In this document: positions 1 through 8,332 of the stretch, in pieces | Position numbering within the stretch: position 1 is the stretch's first letter | Layout of the letters: each line of letters starts with the position of its first letter | NCBI RefSeq assembly: GCF_019880305.1 | Contig: NZ_CP082301.1 | Coordinates: 1,302,001-1,366,000 of the forward strand | DNA length: 64,000 bases | Direction of reading: 5' to 3' | From: Streptomyces decoyicus | GTDB lineage: Bacteria > Actinomycetota > Actinomycetes > Streptomycetales > Streptomycetaceae | Made by a program: the position numbers and the translations under genes | The notes under the pieces: generated by a model | Databases searched by the model: none | What the model was told of the DNA's origin: nothing | Seen by the model: only the letters and a program-made list of their open reading frames with translations

Positions 1-1
1 C

Positions 2-418
2 ATGCCTGTCGACAGTATTGATGTACGGGGCCCGAGGTTCGGGGCGGCGCTGACGGCCGTCGTGCTGGCGGCCGTGCTGATCACCGGGAGCGGTCCCCTG
101 CTGGCCTGCCAGACGCTGGTCTTCGCTCTCGGGGCGCTGGCGGGTGTCCGGCGCTCGCCCTATGCCTGGCTGTTCCAGGTGGCGGTGCGCCCCCGGCTGT
201 CCGCACCGACCGAGTTCGAGGACCCCCGCCCGCCGCGCTTCGCCCAGGGCGTCGGGCTGTTCTTCGCGGTGGTGGGGCTGATCGGCTTCTTCGTCGGGCC
301 GCAGTGGCTGGGGCTCGCGGCGACCGGCTGCGCGCTCGCCGCGGCCTTCCTCAATGCCGTGTTCGGGTACTGCCTGGGGTGCGAGATGTACCTTCTGGTG
401 CGGAGAGCGGCCGGCTGA
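2..418 (+). CDS. DUF4395 family membrane protein
   Basis: A 138-residue protein with about four hydrophobic segments (residues 12-32, 34-46, 83-98 and 100-120) that resembles the DUF4395 family of small actinobacterial membrane proteins. A Cys-Leu-Gly-Cys pair lies near the C terminus (YCLGCEMY), a position where this family keeps cysteines. The function is unknown; family members often sit near thioredoxin or sulfurtransferase genes, but none is visible here. The ATG lies one base inside the window, so an upstream start or an upstream operon partner cannot be excluded. Family recognition is from the overall pattern. Confidence 0.72.
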   Translation: MPVDSIDVRGPRFGAALTAVVLAAVLITGSGPLLACQTLVFALGALAGVRRSPYAWLFQVAVRPRLSAPTEFEDPRPPRFAQGVGLFFAVVGLIGFFVGPQWLGLAATGCALAAAFLNAVFGYCLGCEMYLLVRRAAG

Positions 419-575
419 GGCGGTCTCACGTGACAAGAATCTCGCGGTCCTGGCGGCCCGCGTGCTGGCCGCCACGGCCGACATCGGGCACGATCTCCCG
501 AAAGCCGCAGTTACGACTGCGTAGGTTTCCGCCGGGAGAACCCTCCCGAGGCGTGGAAAAGGGGTCCTCCGGACA

Positions 576-1292
576 ATGGCAGAGCTCGTCTATCCGCCGG
601 TGATCGGCGCCGCCCGCACGCTCTTCAAGGCGCTCGATCTGAAATTCGACATCGCCGGGACGGATCACATTCCGCGCCGCGGCGGGGCGGTTCTGGTGAG
701 CAATCACATCGGGTACCTGGACTTCGTCTTCGCCGGGCTGACGGCGCGGCCGGCCAAGCGGCTGGTGCGCTTCATGGCGAAGGAATCGGTCTTCCGGCAC
801 AAGGTGTCGGGGCCGCTGATGCGGGCGATGAAGCACATTCCCGTGGACCGCGGCCAGGGGATGCATGCCTACAAGCACGCGCTGACCGCCCTGCGTTCGG
901 GTGAAATCATCGGGGTCTTCCCCGAGGCGACGATCTCCGAGTCCTTCACCCTGAAGACCTTCAAGTCGGGTGCGGCGCGGCTGGCCCAGGAGGCCGGGGT
1001 GCCGCTGCTGCCGGTGGCGCTGTGGGGCACCCAGCGACTGTGGACCAAGGGCCACAAGCGCGATCTGGGCCGTAACCACTTCCCCATAACGATCCGGGTG
1101 GGCGAGCCGCTGGAGGCCGACCCGGCCGAGCAGGCCGAGAAGATCACCGACCGGCTGCGGTCCCGGGTGCAGGACCTGCTGGAGGCGGCCCAGCGCGCCT
1201 ACCCCGTACGCCCCAAGGGCCCCGAGGACACCTGGTGGATCCCGGCCCACCTCGGCGGCACCGCGCCCGCCGCGCCCGGGACCGTCGGCTGA
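576..1292 (+). CDS. 1-acyl-sn-glycerol-3-phosphate acyltransferase family protein (PlsC-like)
   Basis: A 238-residue member of the LPLAT/PlsC family, which moves an acyl group onto lysophosphatidate or a related lipid at the inner face of the membrane. The catalytic NHxxxxD box is seen as NHIGYLD at about residues 43-49. The substrate-binding block appears as FPEATIS near residue 114, with a conserved proline region (VPLLPVALWG) downstream. Actinomycetes have several PlsC paralogues, so the exact acceptor is not certain. The ATG at 576 has only a weak purine-rich sequence in front. The gene ends just before a strong hairpin shared with the convergent operon. Confidence 0.9.
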   Translation: MAELVYPPVIGAARTLFKALDLKFDIAGTDHIPRRGGAVLVSNHIGYLDFVFAGLTARPAKRLVRFMAKESVFRHKVSGPLMRAMKHIPVDRGQGMHAYKHALTALRSGEIIGVFPEATISESFTLKTFKSGAARLAQEAGVPLLPVALWGTQRLWTKGHKRDLGRNHFPITIRVGEPLEADPAEQAEKITDRLRSRVQDLLEAAQRAYPVRPKGPEDTWWIPAHLGGTAPAAPGTVG

Positions 1293-1305
1293 CGGAACCG
1301 GAGAC

Positions 1306-1343
1306 CGGAGGCGCGCCGCCGCCCTGGCGGCGGCGCGCCTCCG
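1306..1343. terminator. Bidirectional hairpin terminator
   Basis: A perfect 18-bp GC-rich inverted repeat (1306-1323 and 1326-1343) with almost no loop lies between the convergent plsC-like gene (ends 1292) and the B3/4 gene (ends 1366). There is no T-run, as is usual for Streptomyces terminators, and it could serve both strands. Confidence 0.75.
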
Positions 1344-1365
1344 ACGGCTGATCCGGCGGCCCCGC

Positions 1366-2091
1366 TCACGGGGTCCAGATGTCGCCGATCTCGATACGGG
1401 CGTCGGGGCAGGCCGTGTGCAGCGCCTCGGCCAGTTCGGCGCCCGCGGCCGTCAGCTCGTCGAGCGTCATGGGCGCCATCCGCTCCAGCAGGAACAGGGC
1501 GCTGACCGAGTCCTCGGTGAGGCGGGTGCGTACGCCCTGGCGCCAGTTCCAGCGGCGGCAGGTGACGCCCTCGTCGTCACACCAGACCACTTCGCCCGCG
1601 TCGGGGTGCTCGATGACCTCGGCGCCGCCGGCCGCGGTCACGAACGGCTCGTCGCCGGTGGCCCGTACGAGCCGCATACCGCCCTGAATACGGTCCAGGT
1701 CCTCGCCGCCCACGGGAATGAGGTGGGCGACGCTGATGGCGTTGTAGAGATCGACGAGGCGGTTGATGCGCGGCAGACCGCCGTCCGCGAGCGCTCGCCT
1801 GGCCAACGCCTCGGCGGAGTTGCGGGTGCGCGACGGCTTGCTGCCGAACGCCGTGTACGCGGCACGCCAGGCGGCGAGATGCGGGTCGTCCTGCGGGGCA
1901 CGTCCGTCGAGACGCCCGGCGAGGCGGCGGGTGGCCTCGTCCAGGAACGCCGCGCCGGCCTCGTCGCTGGGGCCGTTGGTCAGACCGTGGGCTTCGACGG
2001 CGAGGTAGCCGAAGCCGGGCGCCAGGGCGCGCACCTCGTCGCAGACATGCAGCTGACGGGTCGGACCGGAGACGTGCAAGGAGCTGGGCAT
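1366..2091 (-). CDS. B3/4 domain protein (phenylalanyl-tRNA synthetase beta B3/B4-like)
   Basis: A 241-residue stand-alone B3/4-domain protein. The domain is found in the beta chain of phenylalanyl-tRNA synthetase, where it takes part in editing; free copies are thought to act on misacylated tRNA or related amino-acid adducts, but this is not shown for this gene. Visible family features are an AFGSKPSRTRNSAEAL block at about residues 102-117 and INRLVDLYNAISV at about 134-146. It starts 12 bases after the transglutaminase-like gene ends and is probably co-transcribed with it. Confidence 0.8.
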   Translation of the reverse strand: MPSSLHVSGPTRQLHVCDEVRALAPGFGYLAVEAHGLTNGPSDEAGAAFLDEATRRLAGRLDGRAPQDDPHLAAWRAAYTAFGSKPSRTRNSAEALARRALADGGLPRINRLVDLYNAISVAHLIPVGGEDLDRIQGGMRLVRATGDEPFVTAAGGAEVIEHPDAGEVVWCDDEGVTCRRWNWRQGVRTRLTEDSVSALFLLERMAPMTLDELTAAGAELAEALHTACPDARIEIGDIWTP

Positions 2092-2103
2092 CGGGGGCGT
2101 TCC

Positions 2104-2682
2104 TCAGAGGTCGGTGGGGAGCGTCTGCCAGAGGTGAGGCCGGTCGACGGCCTCCCGCAGGCATTGCAGCACGACCGGATGCGGTTCAGCAAACAGCACC
2201 GGAAGGTCCAGTTCATTGCACTCAGGGCGCACAGGGAAGGCAAGCTGCTCACGGTCGAGGCGGAACTGCGCGTCGACGCCGGGCTTGTTGCCCCGCGGAT
2301 CCTGCCGCGCCCAGCGTTCCTCGCCGGGCAGCTTGACCGCCACCAGGCCGTGGATGACCTCGAGCTTCTGGTAGCACAGACCGGCCGGGATGCCCTCCGC
2401 GCGCAGCAGGGCCACGAGCGCATGCGCCTTGGCGTAGCAGATGCCGGTGCGCTGCGCGAGGACGTCCGAGGCGCGCCAGGTGACTCGCGGATCACCGGCG
2501 TCCTGACTGTGCGGGATGGTGTCGCGGACGAATTCGAAGGCGGCCTTGGCGTATGCATATGCATCGGCGGCGTCGAAGGAGAGGGTGGCCGCGGTGGCCC
2601 GGACGCGCGGATGCTCGTGATCGATGACCTCGTCGGCGGCCAAGTAGGCAGAGATATTCGGGTTGTTCTGGATCAGCTCCAT
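2104..2682 (-). CDS. Transglutaminase-like domain protein
   Basis: A 192-residue protein of the transglutaminase-like (papain-fold) superfamily. The catalytic triad can be read in order: Cys in TGICYAKAHAL, His in IHGLVAV, and Asp in RQDPRGN. The spacing suits the microbial transglut-core family, whose members are peptidases or amidases and whose substrates are mostly unknown. The ATG at 2682 is chosen because the homologous protein begins MELIQNNP; the open frame runs much further upstream but there it is antisense to the aldolase gene. First gene of a two-gene operon with B3/4. Confidence 0.8.
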   Translation of the reverse strand: MELIQNNPNISAYLAADEVIDHEHPRVRATAATLSFDAADAYAYAKAAFEFVRDTIPHSQDAGDPRVTWRASDVLAQRTGICYAKAHALVALLRAEGIPAGLCYQKLEVIHGLVAVKLPGEERWARQDPRGNKPGVDAQFRLDREQLAFPVRPECNELDLPVLFAEPHPVVLQCLREAVDRPHLWQTLPTDL

Positions 2683-2779
2683 GGCCGGGGAGCGTAGCGA
2701 TGCGCCCGGCCGAGAGTCAATTACTTTTCGGCCGAGCGCATAGCTATGCAGATAGAACCGCCGTGTCGCAGAGAGGCCC

Positions 2780-3850
2780 CTAGCGACTGATCTCCTCGCG
2801 GAGTGCGGCGAGGAAGCCGTCGACGTCCTCCTCGGCGGTGTCGAACGCACACATCCAGCGCACCACACCGGCCGGCTCGTCCCAGAAGTAGAAGCGGTAG
2901 CGCTTCTGGAGCCGCTCGCTGACGTCGTGCGGAAGGCGGGCGAACACGCCGTTGGCCTGCACGGGGTAGAGGATCTCCACCCCGTCGATCTCCCGCACCC
3001 CGGCCGCCAGCCGCTGCGCCATGGTGTTGGCGTGCCGGGCGTTGCGCAGCCACAGGTCCTTGGCGAGCAGTGCCTCCAACTGGACGGAGACAAAGCGCAT
3101 CTTGGAGGCCAGCTGCATGGACATCTTGCGCAGATGCTTCATCGCGCGCACCCGGTCGGGGTTGAGCACGACCACGGCCTCGCCGAAGACCGCACCGTTC
3201 TTCGTGCCGCCGTAGGAGAGGATGTCGACGCCCACGGCGTTGGTGAAGGCCCGCATCGGGACATCGAGCGTCGCCGCGGCGTTGGCTATCCGCGAGCCGT
3301 CGAGATGCACCACCATGTTGCGCTCATGGGCGTGTTCGCAGATCGCCCGGATCTCGTCGGGCGTGTAGACCGTGCCGAGCTCCGTGCTCTGGGTGATCGA
3401 GACGACCTGTGGCATGGCACGGTGCTCGTCGTCCCAGCCGTACGCCTGGCGGTCGATCAGCTCAGGGGTGAGCTTGCCGTCCTCGGTGGGTACGGTCAGC
3501 AGCTTGAGCCCGCCGACCCGCTCGGGCGCACCGCACTCGTCGACATGGATGTGCGCGGACTCGGCGGCGATCACCGCGCCCCAGCGGTCCGTCACGGCCT
3601 GGAGGGCGACGACGTTGGCGCCGGTGCCGTTGAACACCGGGAACGCCTCCGCGCGCTGCCCGAAGTGGCTGCGGAAGACGCGCTGGAGATGCTCGGTGTA
3701 GTCGTCCTCGCCGTAGGCGACCTGATGGCCGCCGTTGGCGAGGGCGATCGCGGCGAGCACCTCCGGATGGGCGCCCGCGTAGTTGTCGCTGGCGAAGCCG
3801 CGTATCTCGGGGTCGTGGTGCTGCCGGGCGTCGGTCTTCGCTCCGGTCAC
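2780..3850 (-). CDS. Low-specificity L-threonine aldolase family, PLP-dependent
   Basis: A fold-type I PLP enzyme of the beta-eliminating lyase/threonine aldolase family. It is expected to cleave threonine or allo-threonine to glycine and acetaldehyde, or to act on a related beta-hydroxy amino acid. The early FASDNYAGAHPEV block, the HLDGSRIANAA segment and the probable Schiff-base lysine in SYGGTKNGAVFGE are all present. The C-terminal domain is complete, ending ALREEISR. Start: the GTG at 3850 overlaps the stop of the upstream SDR gene as GTGA, a usual coupling signal; a GTG at 3868 would add six residues. Third gene of the DUF6421-SDR-aldolase operon. Confidence 0.85.
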   Translation of the reverse strand: MTGAKTDARQHHDPEIRGFASDNYAGAHPEVLAAIALANGGHQVAYGEDDYTEHLQRVFRSHFGQRAEAFPVFNGTGANVVALQAVTDRWGAVIAAESAHIHVDECGAPERVGGLKLLTVPTEDGKLTPELIDRQAYGWDDEHRAMPQVVSITQSTELGTVYTPDEIRAICEHAHERNMVVHLDGSRIANAAATLDVPMRAFTNAVGVDILSYGGTKNGAVFGEAVVVLNPDRVRAMKHLRKMSMQLASKMRFVSVQLEALLAKDLWLRNARHANTMAQRLAAGVREIDGVEILYPVQANGVFARLPHDVSERLQKRYRFYFWDEPAGVVRWMCAFDTAEEDVDGFLAALREEISR

Positions 3851-4608
3851 GGCTCGGGGGTCAGCCACAGACGCTGTCCATTCACTTCCTGGGCGGGCCG
3901 GCTCCAGACCCCGGCGATGGCCTCGGCCAGCTCCGTGACATCCGTGAAGCCCGCGAACTTGGCGTTCGGTCGCTCGGCGCGCATCTGGTCGTTGACGAGC
4001 GCCTTCACGATCAGGATGGCAGCCGCGGCGCGCGGTCCCTGCTCACCCCCCGACTTGCGGAAACCGTCCGCCATGGCGAGTGTCCAGGCCTCGGCGGCGG
4101 CCTTGGAGGCGGCATAGGCCGCGTTGCCCCCGGTGGGCTTGCCGGCGCCGGCCGCGCTGGTGAGCAGGAAGCGGCCGTTGCCACTGCGTTCGAGCGCTTC
4201 GTGGAAGGCGAGCGAGGTGTGCTGGACGGTGCGGATCAGCAGCTTGTGCAGCATGTCCCAGTCCGCCAGGTCGGTCTCCGCGAAGGTCGAGGAGCCGCGC
4301 CAGCCGCCGACGAGGTGCACCAGGCCGTCGATCCGGCCGAATTCCTTCTCCGTGCGAGCAGCCCATTCACGGGTCTGGTCGAGGTCGAGGAGGTCGACGG
4401 TGTCCCCTATCACCGTGGCGCCGCCATGGGCGTAGCGCGCCGCGTCCACGGCCTCAGCCAGCCGCTCGGGGTTGGAGTCCGAGCCGACCACCACCGCCCC
4501 CGCTTCGGCCAGTCGCAGCAGGGTCGCGCGGCCCGCCGGTCCGGCCGCTCCCGCCACCGCGATGACCGCGCCCTCCAGCGGCCCCTGGCCGCCCGTCGAA
4601 GTAACCAT
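3847..4608 (-). CDS. SDR family NAD(P)-dependent oxidoreductase
   Basis: A short-chain dehydrogenase of about 253 residues. The nucleotide-binding turn is AVAGAAGPAGRAT, a variant of TGxxxGxG. The catalytic stretch has Ser in LLTSAAGAGKP and YxxxK in AAYAASKAAAEAW. The substrate is not known. The ATG at 4608 is preferred because GAGGAG stands 9 bases ahead and the Rossmann strand follows at the usual distance. An ATG at 4671 overlaps the DUF6421 stop as ATGA and would add 21 charged residues, so the longer form remains possible. Middle gene of the operon. Confidence 0.87.
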   Translation of the reverse strand: MVTSTGGQGPLEGAVIAVAGAAGPAGRATLLRLAEAGAVVVGSDSNPERLAEAVDAARYAHGGATVIGDTVDLLDLDQTREWAARTEKEFGRIDGLVHLVGGWRGSSTFAETDLADWDMLHKLLIRTVQHTSLAFHEALERSGNGRFLLTSAAGAGKPTGGNAAYAASKAAAEAWTLAMADGFRKSGGEQGPRAAAAILIVKALVNDQMRAERPNAKFAGFTDVTELAEAIAGVWSRPAQEVNGQRLWLTPEP

Positions 4609-4667
4609 CTTCGTCGCCTCCTCGTCCTGCTCCTGGACGGCCGTCGGCCGGGTGTTCCGGTCGGTCC

Positions 4668-6065
4668 TCATGCCGCCGCCAATGCGTCGCTGTGGGCCGT
4701 GATGCCCTGGGTAGAGGCGATCACAGCACGCAGCTTCTTGGCGAGCGCCTCGTAGAACATGCTCAGCGGGAACTCGTCGGGGAGCACGTCGTCCACGAGT
4801 TTGCGCGGCGGCTGGTCGAGGTCGAGGGCATCGGGGCCCTTGGCCCAGACCGAGCCCGGGTGCGGTGCGAGGTAGGTCGATACGAGGTCGTACGCGGCGA
4901 ACCAGTGGACCAGCTTGGGCCGGTCGATGCCGTCGCGGTAGAGCTTTTCGATCTCGCCGCACAGCTGGTTGGTGACCTTGGGCGCCCGCTCCCAGTCGAT
5001 GTGCAGTGTGTTGTCCGTCCAGCGTACGACGTCGTGCTTGTGCAGGTACGCGAAGAGCAGCTGTCCGCCCAGGCCGTCGTAGTTGCGGACCCGGTCGCCG
5101 GTGACGGGGAACCGGAACATCCGGTCGAAGATCACTGCGAACTGCACGTCACGGGCCTGGGAGTACCCCTCGGCCTCCAGCTTCACGGCCTCCTTGAAGG
5201 CGGTGAGGTCGCAGCGCAGCTCCTCCAGGCCGTACATCCAGAACGGCTGGCGCTGCTTGATCATGAACGGGTCGAACGGCAGGTCACCGTGGCTGTGGGT
5301 GCGGTCGTGCACCATGTCCCACAGGACGAACGCCTCCTGGCAGCGCGCCTGGTCGTCGAGCATCTCGCGGACGTCCTCGGGGAGTTCGACGCCGAGGGTC
5401 TCGATGGCGGCCTCGCTGACCCGGCGGAAGCGGGCTGCCTCGCGGTCGCAGAAGATGCCGCCCCAGCTGAACCGCTCGGGGGCCTCGCGCACGGCGATGG
5501 TCTCCGGGAAGAGCACGGCGGAGTGGGTGTCGTAGCCGGCCGTGAAGTCCTCGAAGGTGATGCCGCAGAAGAGGGCGTTGTCGTAGCGGGTGCGCTCCAG
5601 GTCGGCGAGCCAGTCCGGCCAGACCATCCGCAGGACGACGGCCTCGAAGTTGCGGTTCGGGTTGCCGTTCTGGGTGTACATGGGGAACAGCACGAGGTGC
5701 TGGAGGCCGTCGGCGCGCTGCTGGGCGGGCTGGAAGGCGAGGAGCGAGTCCAGGAAGTCCGGCACGCCGAAGCCGCTGTCGGCCCAGCGGCGCAGGTCGG
5801 CGACGAGCGCCTGGTGGTAGGCGGCGTTGTGCGGCAGCAGCGGGGCGAGCTCCTCGACGGCCGACGCCATCCGGTCGGCCTCCGCGCGGACGGCGTCGGC
5901 GGTGGGCGCGCCCGCCGCCTCCAGGTCTATGGAGCCGTCCTTGGACTGCCAGGGGCGGAGGGTCTCGACCGCGCCCTTGAGTACGGACCACGCCGGGTGC
6001 TGGACCACACTCTCTGCGGTCGCGGTGGCCCCCCGGACACCCACAGGCGAAAGAATTTCCGTCAT
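4668..6065 (-). CDS. DUF6421 family protein
   Basis: A 465-residue soluble protein that I recognise as the DUF6421 family of actinobacteria, which has no assigned function. It has no signal peptide or membrane segment. Conserved-looking histidine/aspartate clusters (DMVHDRTHSHGDLPFDPFM at about residues 248-266, and YLHKHD) could bind a metal, which is only an inference. GGAGGG precedes the ATG at a good distance. It is the first gene of the operon with the SDR and the aldolase-like enzyme. That arrangement, as I recall it from other Streptomyces genomes, suggests a small shared metabolic pathway. Confidence 0.8.
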   Translation of the reverse strand: MTEILSPVGVRGATATAESVVQHPAWSVLKGAVETLRPWQSKDGSIDLEAAGAPTADAVRAEADRMASAVEELAPLLPHNAAYHQALVADLRRWADSGFGVPDFLDSLLAFQPAQQRADGLQHLVLFPMYTQNGNPNRNFEAVVLRMVWPDWLADLERTRYDNALFCGITFEDFTAGYDTHSAVLFPETIAVREAPERFSWGGIFCDREAARFRRVSEAAIETLGVELPEDVREMLDDQARCQEAFVLWDMVHDRTHSHGDLPFDPFMIKQRQPFWMYGLEELRCDLTAFKEAVKLEAEGYSQARDVQFAVIFDRMFRFPVTGDRVRNYDGLGGQLLFAYLHKHDVVRWTDNTLHIDWERAPKVTNQLCGEIEKLYRDGIDRPKLVHWFAAYDLVSTYLAPHPGSVWAKGPDALDLDQPPRKLVDDVLPDEFPLSMFYEALAKKLRAVIASTQGITAHSDALAAA

Positions 6066-6086
6066 GACTGCCCTCCGGCGGTAGAT

Positions 6087-6103
6087 CGTGTTGTCAGAAC
6101 ACG
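6087..6103. promoter_or_regulatory. Dyad CGTGTT-N5-AACACG, candidate operator
   Basis: A 17-base inverted repeat with perfect 6-bp arms and a 5-base centre, starting 22 bases upstream of the DUF6421 start codon. Its size and place suit the binding site of a dimeric regulator acting on the DUF6421 operon, though a leader hairpin is also possible. Confidence 0.4.
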
Positions 6104-6273
6104 GTAACCAGCCGAGGATCGCCCGCTCAAGTGCGCCAGGTGAAAATTATTCTGTCGACACCCCGCGCTTACGCAGGTTTTTCCTGCCGGTGATGGCTTG
6201 GGCGAGACTTCCTGCCAGCATTGCCAAGGGTTTCGGCAGTTCCTCCGGTGCTGCGCCAACAGGGAAACCTCCT

Positions 6274-6299
6274 GGCCGTGTGGCATATGCCATACGGCC
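6274..6299. promoter_or_regulatory. 26-bp near-perfect palindrome, candidate operator
   Basis: Two 13-base arms without a spacer match at 12 of 13 positions, around the perfect core TGGCATATGCCA (6281-6292). It lies between two divergent genes. The absence of a loop argues for a protein-binding site more than for an RNA hairpin. Confidence 0.45.
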
Positions 6300-6585
6300 G
6301 GCGAGAGGCCGGCGCCCGGACCGTCCCCGGCATCGGCAGCGACCCCGGCGTGGTCACCGGCGCACCGTCAGCGCCGCGGGGACTCGCCCACGCGAGGGTG
6401 AGGCGGTCTGAAGCCGGATATGGCGGGTACCCGTACTGGACACACCTCGGTCCCGTCCGGTAGCCCGTTTTCCGCCGGTCGGTCCCGTTAGGCTGTGCGC
6501 CATTTCGTAGCGCCGTTGCCGACAGCCGACGGTCGACACGGAGACGAGCCGACACCAGCACCGAGCCGACAGAAGCGAGGCAGCC

Positions 6586-7269
6586 TTGTCCTTTCTCACC
6601 ATCGGACACCGCGGGATCATGGGCGTGGAGCCGGAGAACACCCTGCGGTCCTTCGTGCGCGCCGAGCACGAAGGCCTCGATGTCATCGAACTGGATCTGC
6701 ATCTGAGCAAGGACGGCGCGCTCGTGGTGATGCACGACGCGGACGTGGACCGGACCACCGACGGTGCCGGGCCGATCGTGGAGCGCACCCTCGCCGAGCT
6801 CCGCGAACTCGATGCCGGCCAGGGCGAGCGGATCCCCGTCTTCGAGGAGGTCGTGGACGCGGTCAAGGCACCGCTCCAGGCCGAGATCAAGGACGTGGCG
6901 GCCGCGCAGGCGCTGGCGGAGGTGATGCGGTCGCGCGATCTGGTCGGCCGGGTCGATGTGATCTCCTTCCACGACGAGGCGCTGGCCGCGATCCGGACCC
7001 TGCTGCCCGGCGTACGCACCGCGCTGGTCGGCAGCCGTTACGGCGCCGATGTCGTCGACCGGGCACAGGCCGTCGGCGCGACGATGCTCTCGCTGAACAT
7101 CCGCCGGCTCACCCTGGAACTGGTCGAGCGCGCGCATGCCGCGCATCTGAAGGTCGTGGGCTGGACGGTCAACACCCACGATCAGCTCCGCCTCGCCCGC
7201 GGGCTCGGCCTGGACGGTGTGGTGACCGACCAGCCGGAGATCCGCCGGGCGGTCCGCTTCACGGCGTGA
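6586..7269 (+). CDS. Glycerophosphodiester phosphodiesterase family protein
   Basis: A 227-residue GDPD-family enzyme, expected to hydrolyse glycerophosphodiesters to glycerol-3-phosphate and an alcohol. The hallmark residues are near the start: HRG at residues 8-10, PENT at 16-19, then ELDLHLSKDGALVVMHD with the catalytic Glu, Asp and second His, and later a Glu-Lys pair (AEIKDV). No signal peptide is seen, so it is probably cytoplasmic. The TTG start at 6586 is supported by GAGG about 7 bases upstream and by the immediate start of the first TIM-barrel strand. It is a single-gene unit. Confidence 0.93.
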   Translation: MSFLTIGHRGIMGVEPENTLRSFVRAEHEGLDVIELDLHLSKDGALVVMHDADVDRTTDGAGPIVERTLAELRELDAGQGERIPVFEEVVDAVKAPLQAEIKDVAAAQALAEVMRSRDLVGRVDVISFHDEALAAIRTLLPGVRTALVGSRYGADVVDRAQAVGATMLSLNIRRLTLELVERAHAAHLKVVGWTVNTHDQLRLARGLGLDGVVTDQPEIRRAVRFTA

Positions 7270-7450
7270 GGCGCCGCTTTCACGGCGTCAGGCGGCACCC
7301 GACGAGATGAGCGGTGGGGCGCGCCGAGCCCCCGGCCCCGCCCCACAACCGGGAAACGTGCAGTTCACAGCGGCGCAATCCGCTTCCACCATCCGGACGT
7401 TTTCCCCGATGATCTCGACAGATGGCCTCGCGCACTGCCAATCTCCCGCC

Positions 7451-8332
7451 ATGCGCCTCGCCAACCGCCCTCTCCGCCTTGCCGCTTGCGCCACCGTCGC
7501 GCTGCTCGCCGCGGCCGTCGGCTGTGCCCCGCAGGACGAGTCACCCGGCGGCCCACGGGCTGCCGGGCCGGGCCAACAGAGCTGTGCCCGCGGCAAGCTG
7601 GCCACCGTGGCCGACGGCAAGCTCACGGTCGGCACCGACAAGCCCGCCTACGCACCCTGGTTCCATGACGACGACCCGGCCGGCGGCAAGGGCTTCGAAT
7701 CGGCCGTCGCCTACGCGGTCGCCCGCCAACTGGGCTACGACAAGGGCGCGGTGAGCTGGCAGACCGTGCCGTTCAACAACGCCTTCGCGCCCGGCGAGAA
7801 GAAGTTCGACTTCGACATCAACCAGATCTCCATCAGCCCGGAACGCAAACGGGCCGTCGCCTTCTCCTCCGGCTACTACGACGTACGCCAGGCGGTCGTC
7901 GCGCTCAAGGGCTCCAAGGCCGCGGGCGCCAGGAGCATCACCGACCTGAGGCACCTCAAGCTCGGCGCGCAGGTCGGCAGCACCAGCCTGGACGTGGTCA
8001 ACGACACCGTCCGGCCGGCGCAGTCTCCCGCCGTCTTCCAGAAGAACGACCTCGCCAAGTCCGCGCTGAAGAACGGCCAGGTCGACGCGATCCTCACCGA
8101 TCTGCCGACGGCCTTCTACATCACCTCGGCGGAGGTGAAGGACGCCGAGGTGGTCGGACAGTTCGCGGCCACCGGCGGCGACGGGGAACAATTCGGTCTG
8201 GTCCTGGACAAGGAGAGCCGGATCACCGGGTGTGTGACGGCCGCGGTGGACGCGCTGCGCAAGAACGGCACCCTCGCCGCGCTGGAGAAGAAGTGGCTGA
8301 CCGACGCCGTGTCCGTCCCGGTGCTCAAGTGA
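7451..8332 (+). CDS. Amino-acid ABC transporter substrate-binding lipoprotein
   Basis: A 293-residue extracellular solute-binding protein of family 3, the binding component of a polar amino-acid importer. The ATG at 7451 is chosen because a signal peptide follows directly (MRLANRPLRL, then a hydrophobic stretch) and ends in a lipobox, AAVGC, that anchors the mature protein to the membrane. TVGTDKPAYAPW opens the first lobe, and INQISISPERKRAVAFSSGYY is the typical hinge-proximal block. The start lacks a good Shine-Dalgarno sequence. The stop overlaps the permease start, so the three transporter genes form one operon. Confidence 0.9.
   Translation: MRLANRPLRLAACATVALLAAAVGCAPQDESPGGPRAAGPGQQSCARGKLATVADGKLTVGTDKPAYAPWFHDDDPAGGKGFESAVAYAVARQLGYDKGAVSWQTVPFNNAFAPGEKKFDFDINQISISPERKRAVAFSSGYYDVRQAVVALKGSKAAGARSITDLRHLKLGAQVGSTSLDVVNDTVRPAQSPAVFQKNDLAKSALKNGQVDAILTDLPTAFYITSAEVKDAEVVGQFAATGGDGEQFGLVLDKESRITGCVTAAVDALRKNGTLAALEKKWLTDAVSVPVLK

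Larger units (their letters stand above)
6066..6585. other. Intergenic region between divergent DUF6421 operon and GDPD gene
   Basis: About 520 bases without a convincing gene; the short frames here lack family features. It must hold promoters for both divergent transcripts. Two dyad-symmetric elements stand out and are listed separately (6087-6103 and 6274-6299). No clear -35/-10 pair could be assigned. Confidence 0.6.

Noticed and set aside
6169..7179. A 336-residue minus-strand open frame across the GDPD gene
   Set aside because: The GDPD reading has all catalytic motifs, and the minus-strand frame has none.
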